Shown piece after piece: positions 10,715 through 22,294 of a DNA stretch of 64,000 nt. This stretch comes from Myxococcales bacterium (lineage in GTDB: Bacteria; Myxococcota; B64-G9), in assembly GCA_012798435.1 (NCBI GenBank), contig JAAZNF010000061.1, positions 1-64,000 of the forward strand, written 5' to 3'. The notes below the pieces were generated by a model that searched no databases, had not been told where the DNA came from, and worked only from the letters and a program-made list of their open reading frames with translations. Within the stretch, counting starts at the first letter, position 1. The number at the start of each line of letters is the position of its first letter. The position numbers and the translations under genes were made by a program.

Positions 10715-11244
10715 TTGCCCTTGCCCGCCCCCGGGTGCCGCTTGTCGTACTCGCGGATCACCTCGTTGGTGATGTTCATCTTGGGGGGCCCGGAAAGCAG
10801 CACTTCCTGGCGTAGCACGTAGTCGATGCTCTCGCGCTTGGCCACGTCCTCGATCACCCCGCGCAGTTTCCCCTCGAACTTGCCCAGGGCGTCGCCCTTC
10901 TTCTCGTTGATCTCGGACTGGTACTTCATCATCAGGCCTTGCAGTTCCTGTTCCTCCTGGGCCAGGGCCTGGGCCCGCTCCCGCTTCACCTCGTCCTTCA
11001 GCAGGGAGGCCTGGGCCTGGAACTGCTTGGCCTTCTCCTCGAAGGCCTTCATGCGATCGTTGAGCACCTTCTGCTTGGCGGCGAACTCGGTCTTGAGCTG
11101 CTCCATGATGGCCTTGCCCTCGATGGTGCCCTCCAGGATCTCGGACAGGTTGACATAGCCGATCCGACCTTGGGCCAGGGCGGCGGGGGCGAACCACAGC
11201 AGGCCGCAAACCGCTCCCAACGTGATCACCGTTCGTTTCTTCAT
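10711..11244 (-). CDS. skp: OmpH/Skp family periplasmic chaperone
   Basis: 177 residues starting MKKRTVITLGAVCGLLW, a Sec signal peptide cleaved around ALAQ. The mature part has the OmpH/Skp layout: a short beta strand (GRIGYVNLSEIL), a long charged helical hairpin (~45-140) and a closing strand (IDYVLRQEVLL). Skp trimers shield unfolded outer-membrane proteins in the periplasm on their way to BamA. The ATG has AAGGAGA upstream. It lies 82 bp after bamA, the conserved partner, and overlaps lpxD. Confidence 0.93.
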   Translation of the reverse strand: MKKRTVITLGAVCGLLWFAPAALAQGRIGYVNLSEILEGTIEGKAIMEQLKTEFAAKQKVLNDRMKAFEEKAKQFQAQASLLKDEVKRERAQALAQEEQELQGLMMKYQSEINEKKGDALGKFEGKLRGVIEDVAKRESIDYVLRQEVLLSGPPKMNITNEVIREYDKRHPGAGKGK

Positions 11245-11326
11245 GGGGTTTCTCCTTCGTCGCAGCGCCGGCCGTCCGGCTCGCAAGATTCGACCGCAGT
11301 GGGTCGGTTGGAATTCACCGCCTCCA

Positions 11327-13918
11327 TCAGAAGAAGTTTCCGATGGTGAACTCGAACAGGATGTCCTTGTCCCCCGGCCGCCGGGTCAGCGGGATGCCCC
11401 ATTCGAAGCGCAGCGGGCCGATGGGGGAGAACCAACGGAAGCCGAAGCCGGTAGACCAGTACAGTCCGGCAAAGGTCTCCTTGCCGTGCGTGGAGGGGTT
11501 GACGGTTTCGGTGAACAGGTTCACCCCTTCCGCGTACGAGTTGCCCGCATCCAGGAACACCACCCCCCGGATGTTGACCTGGGGGAAGATGGGGAACTCG
11601 AGCTCGACGTTGCCGATGATCTGCTTGTTGCCTCCGGCGTTGTAGGTACCCAGCGGGCTCTCCGGGTCGCGCCCGTACAGGCCGGCCAGCCGCTCGGGCC
11701 CGATGGAGCGCGGCTCATAGCCCCGGATGGTGTAGATGCCCCCGAGCATGTAGCGCTCGAAGATGGGGATCTGATAGCCGGCGGCGGAGGCGATGTACCC
11801 CAGCGACAGGTTGGTCTTGATGATGAAGCCCCAGAACAGCGGGAAATACCAGCGCGCCACCCCGCTGTAGCGGGTGAAGACGTTCTGGCTCAGGGTGTAC
11901 GGGCTGGCGTGCTCGACCGAGCCCTGCAGCAGGTGCCCCGAGCTGGGGAAGAGCCGGTTGTCGCGGGTGTCCCACTGGAGGGTGAGCTGGATGGCCGAGG
12001 TCCAGCCGGAGGAGGTCATGTTGTGGATGCGCATGCCTTCTTCGGAGTGGGTGCTGGTGTTGACGTACTCGAGGGTGTAGGTGGTGGAGACGCGCCAGTT
12101 GTCGATGAACTCGTAGCCCCAGGTCAGGTTCCCGCCCGAGGCCTCGCGCACGAAGCTGTAGTAGTCGAGTTGCATGTTGTACACCGAGAAGGCGAAGTAC
12201 CAGCTCGTATCCAGAAAGTACGGATCGACGAAGTTGAGCGAGAAGAACTGCCGCAGTGAGCTCAGCTGGGCCATCAGCGCCAGGGTCTGGCCGCGGCCGA
12301 ACAGGTTCTCCTGCGAGATCTGGGCCGTGGCGATGAAGTTCTCCACCGAGGAGAAGCCCGCGCCGATCTGGAAGGTCCCGGTGGGCCGCTCCTTGACGGT
12401 GACCACGATGACGATGCGATCGGGGCCGCTGCCGCGGTTCTCCGCCAGCTCCACCTTTTCGAAGAAGCCGAGCTGGTTGATGCGCCGCTCGCTCATCTCC
12501 CGCCCGGTGCCCGAGTACAGCTCGCCCTCGTACAGACGCATCTGGCGCCGGATCACGTTGTCGCGCGTCTTGAGGTTGCCCCGGATCTCGATGCGCTCGA
12601 CGTACACCTTCAGGCCGCGCTGGATGTCGAAGGTGAGATCCACCACCCGCGCCACCGGATCGATGCGGGTCTGGGGCACCACCTCCACGTAGGCGTAGCC
12701 GCGATCCTTGTAGGAGTCCTGGATGCGGAACATGGTCATGCCCAGCATCATGCGGTTGAAGATCTCGCCCGTCTTGACCAGCAGCATCTGCTCCAGGATG
12801 CGCACCTTGAGCAGGCGCAGCACCTCGGCGCGAAGCTTCTCCCGCGGCGTGTCCGCGGCCCGACGCGGTGGCTCGTCCTCCTCGAAGATCTTCTCTTTGC
12901 GGCGAGCCTCCGCCGCCAGCCGGAGCTCCTCCAACACCTCGCGCATCATCCGCCGCAGCTCGTCCTCGGAGAGAGACTTGCCGAGCTGGCGCTGGATCTC
13001 CTGCGGAAGCGCCAGGGTGGGTTCCCGCTCGCCCTGCGCCCGCTCGATCTCCTTGATCAGGGCCTCGTCGGGGACCAGCAGGTCGCCGGCGAAGGAGAGG
13101 TTTCCGAAGCGGTACTGCAGGCCCTCCTCGACCGGGATGGAGATGTACAGCCCGTCGCGGGCGGGGTTGATCTCCACCAGCGGATCCCCCACCTTCACGT
13201 TGATGTAGCCGTGGTTGTAGTAGTAGTCGCTGATGCGGTTGAGATCGCGCTTCAGCGCCTCTTCCTTGTAGGTGCCGAAGGAGGTCAGCCAGGAGAACCA
13301 GTTGCCCTCGCGCGTCTCCATGCCGTCCTTGAGCTCCTCGTCGGAGACCGCCTCGTTGCCCACGATGGTGATGCGTTTCACCTGGACCTTGGAGCGCTCC
13401 TCGATCAGGAACACGAGCCGCACCCGGTTGTTCTTGAGCGTCTGCAGGGTGAAGCCCACCTCGGCCAGGAAGAAGCCCTTCTCCACGTAGAGATCCTTGA
13501 TCTTCTCCACGTTCTTGCGGATGCGCGTGGTGTCGAGCACCGACATGGGCTGGATGTCCACCACCTCCTTGATCTTGTCGAGGTCCAGCTCTTTCTGGCC
13601 CCGGTACACGATCTCGGCGATGGAGGGCTTCTCGACCACCTCGAAGACCAACACCGCTCCCTGGTTGCCCTCCTCGAAAACGGCGCGCACGTCGGCGAAG
13701 AAGCCCAGGCCGAACACGGCCCGGACGTCGTCGGCCACCTGGGCCATCGAGAGCGGTCGGCCGGGCTGGGAACGAATGACCAGCCGGATGGCGTCCTCGT
13801 CGACCCGCTGTTGTCCCGAGATTCGGATGGCAGACACGACGGCAGGGGTTTCCTGGGCCTGCGTCTCAGAGAAGGCCAGCCAGCAGCACCCGAGGACAAG
13901 GATGACGCCCAGTCTCAT
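11327..13918 (-). CDS. bamA: Outer membrane protein assembly factor BamA with enlarged POTRA region
   Basis: 863 residues. Signal peptide 1-22, POTRA domains ~25-475, then a 16-stranded Omp85 barrel ending in Phe-Phe. Family marks include [11 protein letters not shown] in POTRA1 and, in the barrel, the segment [11 protein letters not shown] followed by [11 protein letters not shown]. Residues ~292-380 are a charged, helix-forming insert inside a POTRA domain (between [12 protein letters not shown] and [11 protein letters not shown]), making the protein longer than the ~810 residues of E. coli BamA. BamA folds and inserts outer-membrane barrels. It overlaps lolD as ATGA and is followed by skp. 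Confidence 0.95.
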   Translation of the reverse strand: MRLGVILVLGCCWLAFSETQAQETPAVVSAIRISGQQRVDEDAIRLVIRSQPGRPLSMAQVADDVRAVFGLGFFADVRAVFEEGNQGAVLVFEVVEKPSIAEIVYRGQKELDLDKIKEVVDIQPMSVLDTTRIRKNVEKIKDLYVEKGFFLAEVGFTLQTLKNNRVRLVFLIEERSKVQVKRITIVGNEAVSDEELKDGMETREGNWFSWLTSFGTYKEEALKRDLNRISDYYYNHGYINVKVGDPLVEINPARDGLYISIPVEEGLQYRFGNLSFAGDLLVPDEALIKEIERAQGEREPTLALPQEIQRQLGKSLSEDELRRMMREVLEELRLAAEARRKEKIFEEDEPPRRAADTPREKLRAEVLRLLKVRILEQMLLVKTGEIFNRMMLGMTMFRIQDSYKDRGYAYVEVVPQTRIDPVARVVDLTFDIQRGLKVYVERIEIRGNLKTRDNVIRRQMRLYEGELYSGTGREMSERRINQLGFFEKVELAENRGSGPDRIVIVVTVKERPTGTFQIGAGFSSVENFIATAQISQENLFGRGQTLALMAQLSSLRQFFSLNFVDPYFLDTSWYFAFSVYNMQLDYYSFVREASGGNLTWGYEFIDNWRVSTTYTLEYVNTSTHSEEGMRIHNMTSSGWTSAIQLTLQWDTRDNRLFPSSGHLLQGSVEHASPYTLSQNVFTRYSGVARWYFPLFWGFIIKTNLSLGYIASAAGYQIPIFERYMLGGIYTIRGYEPRSIGPERLAGLYGRDPESPLGTYNAGGNKQIIGNVELEFPIFPQVNIRGVVFLDAGNSYAEGVNLFTETVNPSTHGKETFAGLYWSTGFGFRWFSPIGPLRFEWGIPLTRRPGDKDILFEFTIGNFF

Positions 13919-14607
13919 GCCGCGCCTCCCGGGACCGGCTCGACGCGGCCGTCTCGCATGCGCAGGCGGCGCCCCATACGGGCGGCCAGGCGGGGGTTGT
14001 GGGTAACCAGCACCGTGGTCATGTTCATGCGCCGGTTGAGATCGAACAGCAGAGCGTGGATGCCCTCGCCCGTCTCCTCGTCCAGGTTGCCGGTGGGCTC
14101 GTCGGCCAGCAGCAACTTGGGCGAAAGCACCAGCGCCCGGGCCAGCGCCACTCGCTGCTGCTCGCCGCCCGACAGCTCCACCGGGCGGTGCTCCAGCCGG
14201 TGCGAAAGCCCCACCTCGCCCAGCACGGCTTCCGCCCGGCGCGCCGCCTCGGCGTGCGGCACGCGCTGGATCAGGGCCGGCATCATGGTGTTCTCGAGCG
14301 CGGTGAACTCCGGCAACAGGTGGTGGAACTGGAACACGAAGCCGATGTGCTGGTTGCGAAAGCGCGCCAGCTCGTCCGCCGACATCTGGCTGGTATCGCG
14401 GCCGTCGATGACGATGCGCCCCCGGCTCGGCTGGTCCAGCGTGCCGAGCAAGTGGAGCAGCGTGCTCTTGCCCGCGCCCGACGGGCCCTCCACCGCCAGC
14501 ATCTCGCCCGGCTGCACCGTAAAAGACACGCCCCGCAGCACCTCGATGCGCTTCTCGCGCAAGAAGTAGCTCTTCTCCAGGTCGCTGACCACAAGGTGCG
14601 CTTCCAT
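13915..14607 (-). CDS. lolD: Lipoprotein-releasing ABC transporter, ATP-binding subunit
   Basis: 230 residues with every ABC motif: Walker A GPSGAGKS, signature LSGGEQQR, Walker [18 protein letters not shown] and the H-loop VLVTHN. The MacB/LolD subfamily is indicated by [17 protein letters not shown]. With the LolC/E permease it extracts outer-membrane lipoproteins from the inner membrane. It starts 8 bp after the permease stop and its stop overlaps the bamA start. The open frame continues upstream into lolC, but that part has no homology and belongs to another frame. Confidence 0.95.
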   Translation of the reverse strand: MEAHLVVSDLEKSYFLREKRIEVLRGVSFTVQPGEMLAVEGPSGAGKSTLLHLLGTLDQPSRGRIVIDGRDTSQMSADELARFRNQHIGFVFQFHHLLPEFTALENTMMPALIQRVPHAEAARRAEAVLGEVGLSHRLEHRPVELSGGEQQRVALARALVLSPKLLLADEPTGNLDEETGEGIHALLFDLNRRMNMTTVLVTHNPRLAARMGRRLRMRDGRVEPVPGGAA

Positions 14608-14615
14608 GCCGGGGC

Positions 14616-16454
14616 CTAGTCGTACCGCAAACCCTCCACCGGGCGCAACCGTGACGCCCGGCCGGAGGGGTAGATGGTGGCGATGAAGCTGATGTGCAGG
14701 GCGATACCCGCGATCAGCACGAACTCCAAGGGGTCCATGTTCACCGGAAGCTTCTCGATGTAGTACACCTCGGGGTTGAGCTCGAGCCCGATGCTGCGGA
14801 TGAACAGACAACTGCCCAACCCCAGCAGAAGGCCCAGTCCTGTGCCCACCAGGCCGATCAGGATCCCTTCCACCTGGAAGATCTTCATGATGCCGTCGGC
14901 GGTGGCCCCCATCGACTTGAGGATGGCGATCTCCTTGATCTTCTCCCACACCAGCATGATCAGGGTGGAGATGATGCCGAAGGCCGACACCAGGGTCACG
15001 ATCACCACCAGGATGAACATGGCCACCTTCTCCATCTTCAGCGCGGAGAAGAGGTTCTTGTTCATGTCGTACCAGGTGCGGGTGAAGTACGGCCAGCCGT
15101 CGATGGTGGAGAGGATCTCGTCGCAGATGCGCTGCGCCCGCTCCAGATCGTCGAGCTTGAGGGCGATGCCGGTCACCGTCTCGCCCAGCCCGAAGAAGTC
15201 CTGGGCGGCCGAGAGCGTCACGTACACCCACTTGGCGTCGTACTCGTACATGCCGGTGTAGAACACCCCGGCCACCCGGAAGGCGCGGGCCTTGGGCACC
15301 GGCCCCGACGGCCCCAGCTCCTCCGACAGCGGTGACACCACGTTGATGCGGTCGCCCAACTTCACCTTGAGGATCTTCTTGAGCTCGACACCGATGAAGA
15401 TGCCGGGAGTGGCCTGGCGCGGCTCCCGCGCGTTGATGGGGAGCGGCTCCGGCACCCCCCCCTCGTCCGCACTCGTCTCCGCCCTGGTGGCCGGACCCGC
15501 CGCCGGCCGGGCGGGCTCGTCCACCAGCCCGTCCCGGGGTCGGGGTTCGCTGTCGCCGGAGGCGGCGTCCTTCGCCGGCGGCTGGCCGTCCCCCAGCGGG
15601 TTGTCCGGGGTGCGTACCCGCGGGAGCGACTTGCGCTTCTGCTCCTCGACGTAGGCGCGGATCCGTTCGGGGTGGGCCAGCAGCTCCAGGCTGCCCTCGC
15701 GCATGCCTTGATCCAGCTCGGTGACCGCCCCGGCGGTGGCGGGATCGATGCCCTTGAGGATCACGCCGGAGATGTTGTAGTCCGAGGAGACCATCACCTC
15801 GTTGTAGATGAAGGGAGAGGCGGCCCGCACCCCCGGCACCCGCTGGATCTTGTCGAGGAGCACGCGGTGCTCGGAGAAGTCGCTGCCGCGCTTCTGCACG
15901 ATGGCATGGGCGTTGGTGCCCACGATCTTCTGGCGCAGGTCGTTCTCGAAACCGCTCATCACCGAAAGCACCACGATCATGGCGGCCACGCCCAGCGCCA
16001 CCCCTGCCACCGAGATGGCGGTGATCATCTTGAAACGCAGGTAGCGCAGCCCCACGAACCACGGGTAGTGGAAGCCGCCGCCCTTGAGCACGAACACCAG
16101 GAAGGCGGCCAGGTAGAACGCCGCGAACAGGGCCTCGAAGGTGAGCAAGAACTCCACCAGGTTGTCGAGCCCGATGCGGAATTCGCCCAGAGTGTGCAGA
16201 TCGTAGATCACGAAGGGCACCAGCACCGCAAGCCCGGTGAACAGGCCCTCCCAGGAAGGGAAGTAGCGCAAGCGCCAGCCCATCCAGGCGCCCGTCAGCA
16301 ACCCCAGCGCCGCGCACAGCAAATACGGCAGCCAGGGGCTGGCCTGGCGCAGCTCGTCACGCGCGGAGGCCAGGTACCACCCCAGCGCCGCGGCGCACAC
16401 CACCCCGGCCAGGCTGAAGCCCGCGAGCGAGCGGAGGGTGCGGTGGTGTTCCAC
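14616..16454 (-). CDS. LolC/E-type lipoprotein-releasing permease with N-terminal four-helix extension
   Basis: 612 residues, against ~400 for E. coli LolC or LolE. The canonical permease begins only at residue ~133 ([20 protein letters not shown]) and ends with the usual three helices and the tail PVEGLRYD. Residues 1-132 add about four hydrophobic segments (~11-30, 42-62, 68-85, 100-123). A Pro/Ala/acidic insert (~262-348) interrupts the periplasmic domain. Only one permease gene is present, so the transporter may be a homodimer (LolF-like, inference). It is 2 bp downstream of lysS and 8 bp upstream of lolD. Confidence 0.9.
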   Translation of the reverse strand: MEHHRTLRSLAGFSLAGVVCAAALGWYLASARDELRQASPWLPYLLCAALGLLTGAWMGWRLRYFPSWEGLFTGLAVLVPFVIYDLHTLGEFRIGLDNLVEFLLTFEALFAAFYLAAFLVFVLKGGGFHYPWFVGLRYLRFKMITAISVAGVALGVAAMIVVLSVMSGFENDLRQKIVGTNAHAIVQKRGSDFSEHRVLLDKIQRVPGVRAASPFIYNEVMVSSDYNISGVILKGIDPATAGAVTELDQGMREGSLELLAHPERIRAYVEEQKRKSLPRVRTPDNPLGDGQPPAKDAASGDSEPRPRDGLVDEPARPAAGPATRAETSADEGGVPEPLPINAREPRQATPGIFIGVELKKILKVKLGDRINVVSPLSEELGPSGPVPKARAFRVAGVFYTGMYEYDAKWVYVTLSAAQDFFGLGETVTGIALKLDDLERAQRICDEILSTIDGWPYFTRTWYDMNKNLFSALKMEKVAMFILVVIVTLVSAFGIISTLIMLVWEKIKEIAILKSMGATADGIMKIFQVEGILIGLVGTGLGLLLGLGSCLFIRSIGLELNPEVYYIEKLPVNMDPLEFVLIAGIALHISFIATIYPSGRASRLRPVEGLRYD

Positions 16455-16456
16455 GA

Positions 16457-17929
<1,473 letters not shown>

Positions 17930-17983
17930 GGACTAGGCGTAACCTATCGCAATTTCGATGCTTTTCTTGGCACCGGGTGCCGT

Positions 17984-18013
17984 AACATAGCCCCAACCCG
18001 GCAAGACGGTCAA
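17984..18013 (-). promoter_or_regulatory. Sigma70-type promoter of the lysS-lol-bam-lpx run
   Basis: Reading leftward: -35 TTGACC (5/6), an 18-base spacer, and -10 TATGTT (4/6). The predicted start lies about 48 bases before the lysS ATG. It is in the 156-bp gap between prfB and lysS, the largest break in the leftward housekeeping block. Confidence 0.55.
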
Positions 18014-18085
18014 GGAAAATTGGGCCACGGGGCGCATACAGAACCGGAAATGCGAACCGGGTATTCCCGCCGCCAGGCTCGCCCC

Positions 18086-19223
18086 TCACAGATCGGGAAG
18101 ATCCGTGCCCGCCTGGAGCGGCTTCCCCGCGCCCGCGAGCAGAAGGTAGCTTTCAATGAAGTCCTCGATGTCGCCGTCCAGCACCCGGTCCACCTTGCCG
18201 CTCTCGTGGCCGGTGCGGTGGTCCTTGATGAGCTGGTACGGCTGTAGCACGTAGGAACGGATCTGGGAGCCGAAACCGATCTCCTTCTTCTCGCCGTGAA
18301 GCGCCTCCTTCTGCTCGCGCAACTTCTGCTCCTCGATCTCGTAGAGCTTGGCGCGCAGCACCTTGAGGGCGAAGGTCTTGTTGCGATGCTGGGAGCGCTC
18401 GTTCTGGCACTGGACCACGATGCCGCTGGGCAGGTGGGTGATGCGCACCGCGCTGTCGGTCTTGTTCACGTGCTGCCCGCCCTTGCCGCCGGCGCGGTAG
18501 GTGTCGATGCGCAGGTCCTCCTCGCGGATCTCGATGTCGATGTCCTCCCCGGCCTCGGGGAACACGATCACCGAGGCGAACGAGGTGTGCCGGCGCTTGT
18601 TGGCGTCGAACGGCGAGATGCGCACCAGCCGGTGCACCCCCACCTCGGCCCTCAGGTAGCCGTAGACATGATCGCCCTCGGCCGAGAAGGTGGCCGAGCG
18701 GATGCCCGCCTCGTCGCCCGGCTGGTAGTCGAGGATGCTGGTCTTCCAGCCGCGCCGCTCGGCGAAGCGCAGGTACATGCGCAGCAACATCTCCGCCCAG
18801 TCGCAGCTCTCGGTGCCGCCCGCGCCGGCGTTGATGCTCACATAGGCGTTGGAGGCGTCATGGGGGCCGGACAGCATGCGCGCCAGTTCCATGCGCCGCA
18901 CGTCCGTCTGCAAGGCGCCGAGCTCCGCGGCGATCTCGGCCTCCATGGCCGGGTCCGGCTCGGCGCGCACCATCTCGACCAGCTCGGCCGCGTCTTTTAC
19001 GCGGCGCTCGAGCTTGGCGAACCCATCCACCACCGCGGCCAGGTCGGCGCGCTCCTTCTGCAGCCGCGCGGCCTGCTGCTGGTTGGCCCAGAAGTCCGGC
19101 CGTTCCTGTTCCTTGTCGATGGCGGCGATGCGGGCGGCGCGACCGTCCAGGTCAAAGCGGCCTCCGCAGCGCGTCCAGCCGCGCCGTCAGAGATTGCACG
19201 GACTCGAGCAGTTCCTTGGACAT
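18086..19223 (-). CDS. prfB: Peptide chain release factor 2, programmed +1 frameshift
   Basis: The gene is split across two frames. 23 codons from the ATG at 19223 end in CTT TGA; skipping the T at 19154 gives a 378-residue RF2 encoded by 19223-19155 joined to 19153-18086. The product has the stop-codon tripeptide SPF (RISPFDANKRRH) that marks RF2 rather than RF1, and the GGQ catalytic loop (AGGKGGQHVNKTDSAV). RF2 releases peptides at UGA and UAA, so the in-frame UGA autoregulates it. It lies 23 bp after the lipoprotein gene and may share its transcript. It is not a pseudogene. Confidence 0.96.
19151..19165 (-). promoter_or_regulatory. RF2 +1 frameshift site
   Basis: The minus strand reads GGAGGCCGCTTTGAC. 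An internal Shine-Dalgarno-like GGAGG, a three-base spacer, then the slippery CTT followed by the UGA stop and C. This is the same layout and spacing as the known E. coli prfB site (AGGGGG, UAU, CUUUGAC). Confidence 0.93.
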
Positions 19224-19246
19224 GGCGACTCCGCCTTGGCGTGGGG

Positions 19247-20512
19247 TTAACGAATCGGCTGCACGACCTCGAAGATGAGCTCTTCGGGCGGGTAGGCCTT
19301 GGGATCCATGAAGGTCACTTGCATGCAAGGGCCGGCCGGCTTCTTCTTCTTCGCTGCCACCTCCTTCATGAGCGCGCCCATGGCCTCGCCGGCCTTCTGA
19401 CCGTAGTCGCCCTGCCCGTACAGCGAGAGGACCTTCATGGGTTTCTGCGCCACCAAGCGAAGCTCGCCCTTGCCCAGCTTGGTCTTGGCGGGGACGGCCA
19501 CCGGCAGACACACCTCGGTCTCGAACTTCTTCGGGTCCTTCACCTGGGGCGGGGCCTTCTTGTAGATCATCATCATCGGGCCGGCCATGGGGAGTTTCTT
19601 CTCCATGACGGCGGCCATGAACTTCTCGATGGCGGCGCCGATGCCGGTGTACGGCCCCATGTGGGTGACGCAGGCCAGCGTCGCCGCCGGCAGCTTCTTC
19701 TCGGAGACCTTGCCGAACTCGACCTGGGGCGGCGCAACCAGCCGCTCTGCATCGACCGCGACGGCCTTGAAGGCCTCCTGCTGGTAATCGGCGAAGCCCT
19801 GTCCTTCGAAGGACTCCTTGACCTGGGTCGGGAACTTCAGGCCCTCGAAGTCGCGGTGCTCGGAGTAGGCGGTGACAAACTCGCCCTCCTTCCCCATGAA
19901 CTTGCCGCGGTAGGTGATGCCCACCAGCAGTTTGCTCTGGGGATCGAAGGCCAGCGTGCCCTTGGCACCTTCGTCCTTGTGCAGCACGGTAAGCTTCGTC
20001 CCGTCCAGCGAAAGCTCCCACACGGCGGCGTCGCGCAGCGGCACCAGCCGCGCGGCCTGGTTGAGGATGAGGCCGAGCTTGTAGTTCGCCCGTTCCTCTG
20101 CGCTGCAGGGGATCACCACCGGGCCGGCCGCGCTGAAGCACTTCTCGCCCATGACCATCAGCATGGGGTAGTCGCCACGGATGTCCATGCGCATCCCGTC
20201 GGGCGCCAGGTAGTTCGTCGAGGTGAACTTCATGCCCATGTACGTCCCGCGCGAGTCGAAGGTGATGGCCTGGAGCGCCGAGAGCTTCTCCGCCCCGCCG
20301 GCAGCGGCAATGGCCTCGTCGAGGAACTTCTGGACCTCGGCCGAGTGGGCCGGCGCCGTCGGCTGCGCCGGCTGTCCCGGTTGCGCGGGTTGGGCGGCGC
20401 CCTGGCCTGGCGGCGGCACGATGGGTTGCGGGCCCGACGGCCCTGTCTCTTCCTTCTCGCAGCACAAGAGAACCAACGCGAGCAACGCCGTCGCGGCTGC
20501 CATCCGTCTCAT
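19247..20512 (-). CDS. Lipoprotein with GyrI/effector-binding-like C-terminal domain
   Basis: 421 residues. The signal peptide MRRMAAATALLALVLLCC has a lipobox-like LVLLC. A Pro/Gln/Ala linker (~23-55) leads to a beta-rich domain (~58-240) resembling the LolA-like or outer-membrane lipoprotein-sorting fold (GGAEKLSALQAITFDSRGTYM). Residues ~250-421 resemble the GyrI/SOUL-type effector-binding domain (ACVTHMGPYTGIGAAIEKFM). This pairing outside the cytoplasm suggests binding of a lipid or other small hydrophobic ligand, which is inference. AAAGGAGA precedes the ATG. prfB follows 23 bp downstream. Confidence 0.75.
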   Translation of the reverse strand: MRRMAAATALLALVLLCCEKEETGPSGPQPIVPPPGQGAAQPAQPGQPAQPTAPAHSAEVQKFLDEAIAAAGGAEKLSALQAITFDSRGTYMGMKFTSTNYLAPDGMRMDIRGDYPMLMVMGEKCFSAAGPVVIPCSAEERANYKLGLILNQAARLVPLRDAAVWELSLDGTKLTVLHKDEGAKGTLAFDPQSKLLVGITYRGKFMGKEGEFVTAYSEHRDFEGLKFPTQVKESFEGQGFADYQQEAFKAVAVDAERLVAPPQVEFGKVSEKKLPAATLACVTHMGPYTGIGAAIEKFMAAVMEKKLPMAGPMMMIYKKAPPQVKDPKKFETEVCLPVAVPAKTKLGKGELRLVAQKPMKVLSLYGQGDYGQKAGEAMGALMKEVAAKKKKPAGPCMQVTFMDPKAYPPEELIFEVVQPIR

Positions 20513-20589
20513 GGCGTCTCCTTTGGCCGGGTTCTGCTCGAACGCTCCCTACCGTACCGGGACGGGGATGTCAAACCCGTCGCGGCGGG

Positions 20590-22290
20590 TCATGCGGGTA
20601 TTGGAGGGGATCCCGCCGGCTGCCGGCGTCCCCGGATCAGCGCTCCGATCAGGCCGGCGGCGGAGGCCAGCACGCACAGCAGGGCGAAGGCGTCGCCGGT
20701 GCGCTGGTAGACGGTCGGCGCATCCAGCAGTACCACCTCTGCCACCAGGCGCTGGGCGGGGAGGAGGTCCTGGTATGAGACCCGCGCCTCCCCGCCTGGC
20801 ACGAGGGCCAGCGGCAGGATCGCCAGGGTTCGTCCCCGGTCGTCGAACACCGCGGACAGGCCGCAGTTGGCGGCACGCACCAGGTAGCGCCCGGTCTCGA
20901 TGGCGCGCATGCGCGCGAGGTTGAGGTGCTGGGCCGGGCCGGCGCTACGCAGGTACCAGGCGTCGTTGGTGATGTTGACGAGCAAACGCGCCCCCCGCTC
21001 CACCGTCTCGCGGGCGATCTCGGGAAAGATGGCCTCGTAACATACCAGCACGCCCAGCGGGCCGGCAGCGAGGCGCAGCGGCTCGTGTCCCGCCCCCGGC
21101 CGGAAGAAGGCCACCCCCGGCGGCACGAACCAGCGCCAGGGGAGGATGCCGGCAAGCGGCACGTACTCGCCGAAGGGCACCAGGTGGCGCTTGTCGTAGC
21201 GGCCCAGCACCCGGCCGGCCCCGTCCAGGGCAAAGGCGCTGTTGCGTAAAAACACCTCGCCGCCGTGCGCGTCGCGGGCGGCGGCGCCGGCGATCAGCTC
21301 GAGCCCGGCGATCTCCATGGCCAGCGGCGGGCCGAACAGCCTCTCGACGCCGACCGGGACCGCGTCCGGCAAGGTCCCCTCGGGCCACACCGCCACCCGT
21401 GCGCCCTCGGACGCCGCGTCCCGGCTCTGGGCCAGCATGCGCTGGATCACCCAGGCCTGCGCCAGCGGCCCGCGCAGGGCGGCCCGCTCGTCCAGGTTGC
21501 CCTGGATGGCCGCGATGCGCAGCCGCTCGCCCGAAGGCCAGCGCGAGCCTGCGGACAGGCGCGCGGCGCCGTAGGTCCCGCTCGCGGTCAGGACGATGAG
21601 CAGCAGCGAAAAGCTCACCCGCGGCACCGGCCGGCGCTCTCGCAGCGAGCGTAGCGCGGCGGCCAGGACGCCGTTCGAGAGCACCACTACCCCGGCCACC
21701 AGGTACACGCCGCCGAGCGAAGCGAGCTGAGCCAGCCACAGCGTGCGCGCCTGAGACGAGCCTACGTTTCCCCAGGGGAACCCCGAGAGCAGGTAATTGC
21801 GCGCGTACTCCGAGGCCACCCAGAACACCGGCAACGTCCACTCCACCGGCCAGCGCAAGGCGGCATGGACCCGACGCGCCACCCACAGAGGCACCGCCCA
21901 GAAGAGCCCCAGGAACACCCACAGCAGCGAGAGGATCGGCCAGGCCGCAATGGGGGGCAGCCCGCCGAAGGTGATCATGGCCTCCGCCGGCCAGCGCAAC
22001 AGGAAGGCGAAGAACACCGCTCCGGCGGCCCAGCCCAAGAAGAACGCCCGTCGCCCCGGCCAGGCCGGGAGCCGCAGCAGCAGCGGGATCAGCGCAAGCA
22101 ACGAAAGCGGCTCGAGATAGCCCTGGGGAAGAAGCTCGAACCCCGAATAGGGCACGGTCCAGGGGAAGGCCAGGCTCATCAGGCCACCGGAGGCAGCGGC
22201 CAGGGCGATGTCGCTCCAGCGCAGGCCGGTGGATGGTGGAGGCGCGGCGGTGAGAAACTGGGGGGATACGAGGGGCGTTTCGGAGGGCAC
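20590..22290 (-). CDS. lnt: Apolipoprotein N-acyltransferase
   Basis: 566 residues. About seven hydrophobic segments (~20-220) are followed by a periplasmic nitrilase-type domain. The catalytic triad is visible: Glu in VWPEGTLPD, Lys in RYDKRHLVPFGEYVP and Cys in VLVCYEAIFPE. Lnt adds the third acyl chain to lipoproteins in the inner membrane, which the many lipoproteins of this window need. The GTG start is chosen because it lies 4 bp after the ybeY stop; codons upstream of it overlap ybeY in another frame. A last helix (~540-560) precedes the Arg-rich tail. Confidence 0.94.
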   Translation of the reverse strand: MPSETPLVSPQFLTAAPPPSTGLRWSDIALAAASGGLMSLAFPWTVPYSGFELLPQGYLEPLSLLALIPLLLRLPAWPGRRAFFLGWAAGAVFFAFLLRWPAEAMITFGGLPPIAAWPILSLLWVFLGLFWAVPLWVARRVHAALRWPVEWTLPVFWVASEYARNYLLSGFPWGNVGSSQARTLWLAQLASLGGVYLVAGVVVLSNGVLAAALRSLRERRPVPRVSFSLLLIVLTASGTYGAARLSAGSRWPSGERLRIAAIQGNLDERAALRGPLAQAWVIQRMLAQSRDAASEGARVAVWPEGTLPDAVPVGVERLFGPPLAMEIAGLELIAGAAARDAHGGEVFLRNSAFALDGAGRVLGRYDKRHLVPFGEYVPLAGILPWRWFVPPGVAFFRPGAGHEPLRLAAGPLGVLVCYEAIFPEIARETVERGARLLVNITNDAWYLRSAGPAQHLNLARMRAIETGRYLVRAANCGLSAVFDDRGRTLAILPLALVPGGEARVSYQDLLPAQRLVAEVVLLDAPTVYQRTGDAFALLCVLASAAGLIGALIRGRRQPAGSPPIPA

Positions 22291-22294
22291 AGCG

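Noticed and set aside
13915..16317. Apparent LolC-LolD fusion in one long frame
   Set aside because: The upstream 570 codons are read in a different frame from lolC and show no homology; lolD has its own ATG 8 bp after the lolC stop.
18086..19033. Truncated or broken prfB
   Set aside because: The missing N-terminus is present upstream in the zero frame, joined by a canonical +1 frameshift site.
18296..20710. 804-codon open frame on the plus strand across prfB and the lipoprotein gene
   Set aside because: It covers three confident minus-strand features, has no homology and is His/Leu/Ala-rich, as expected for an antisense frame at high GC.
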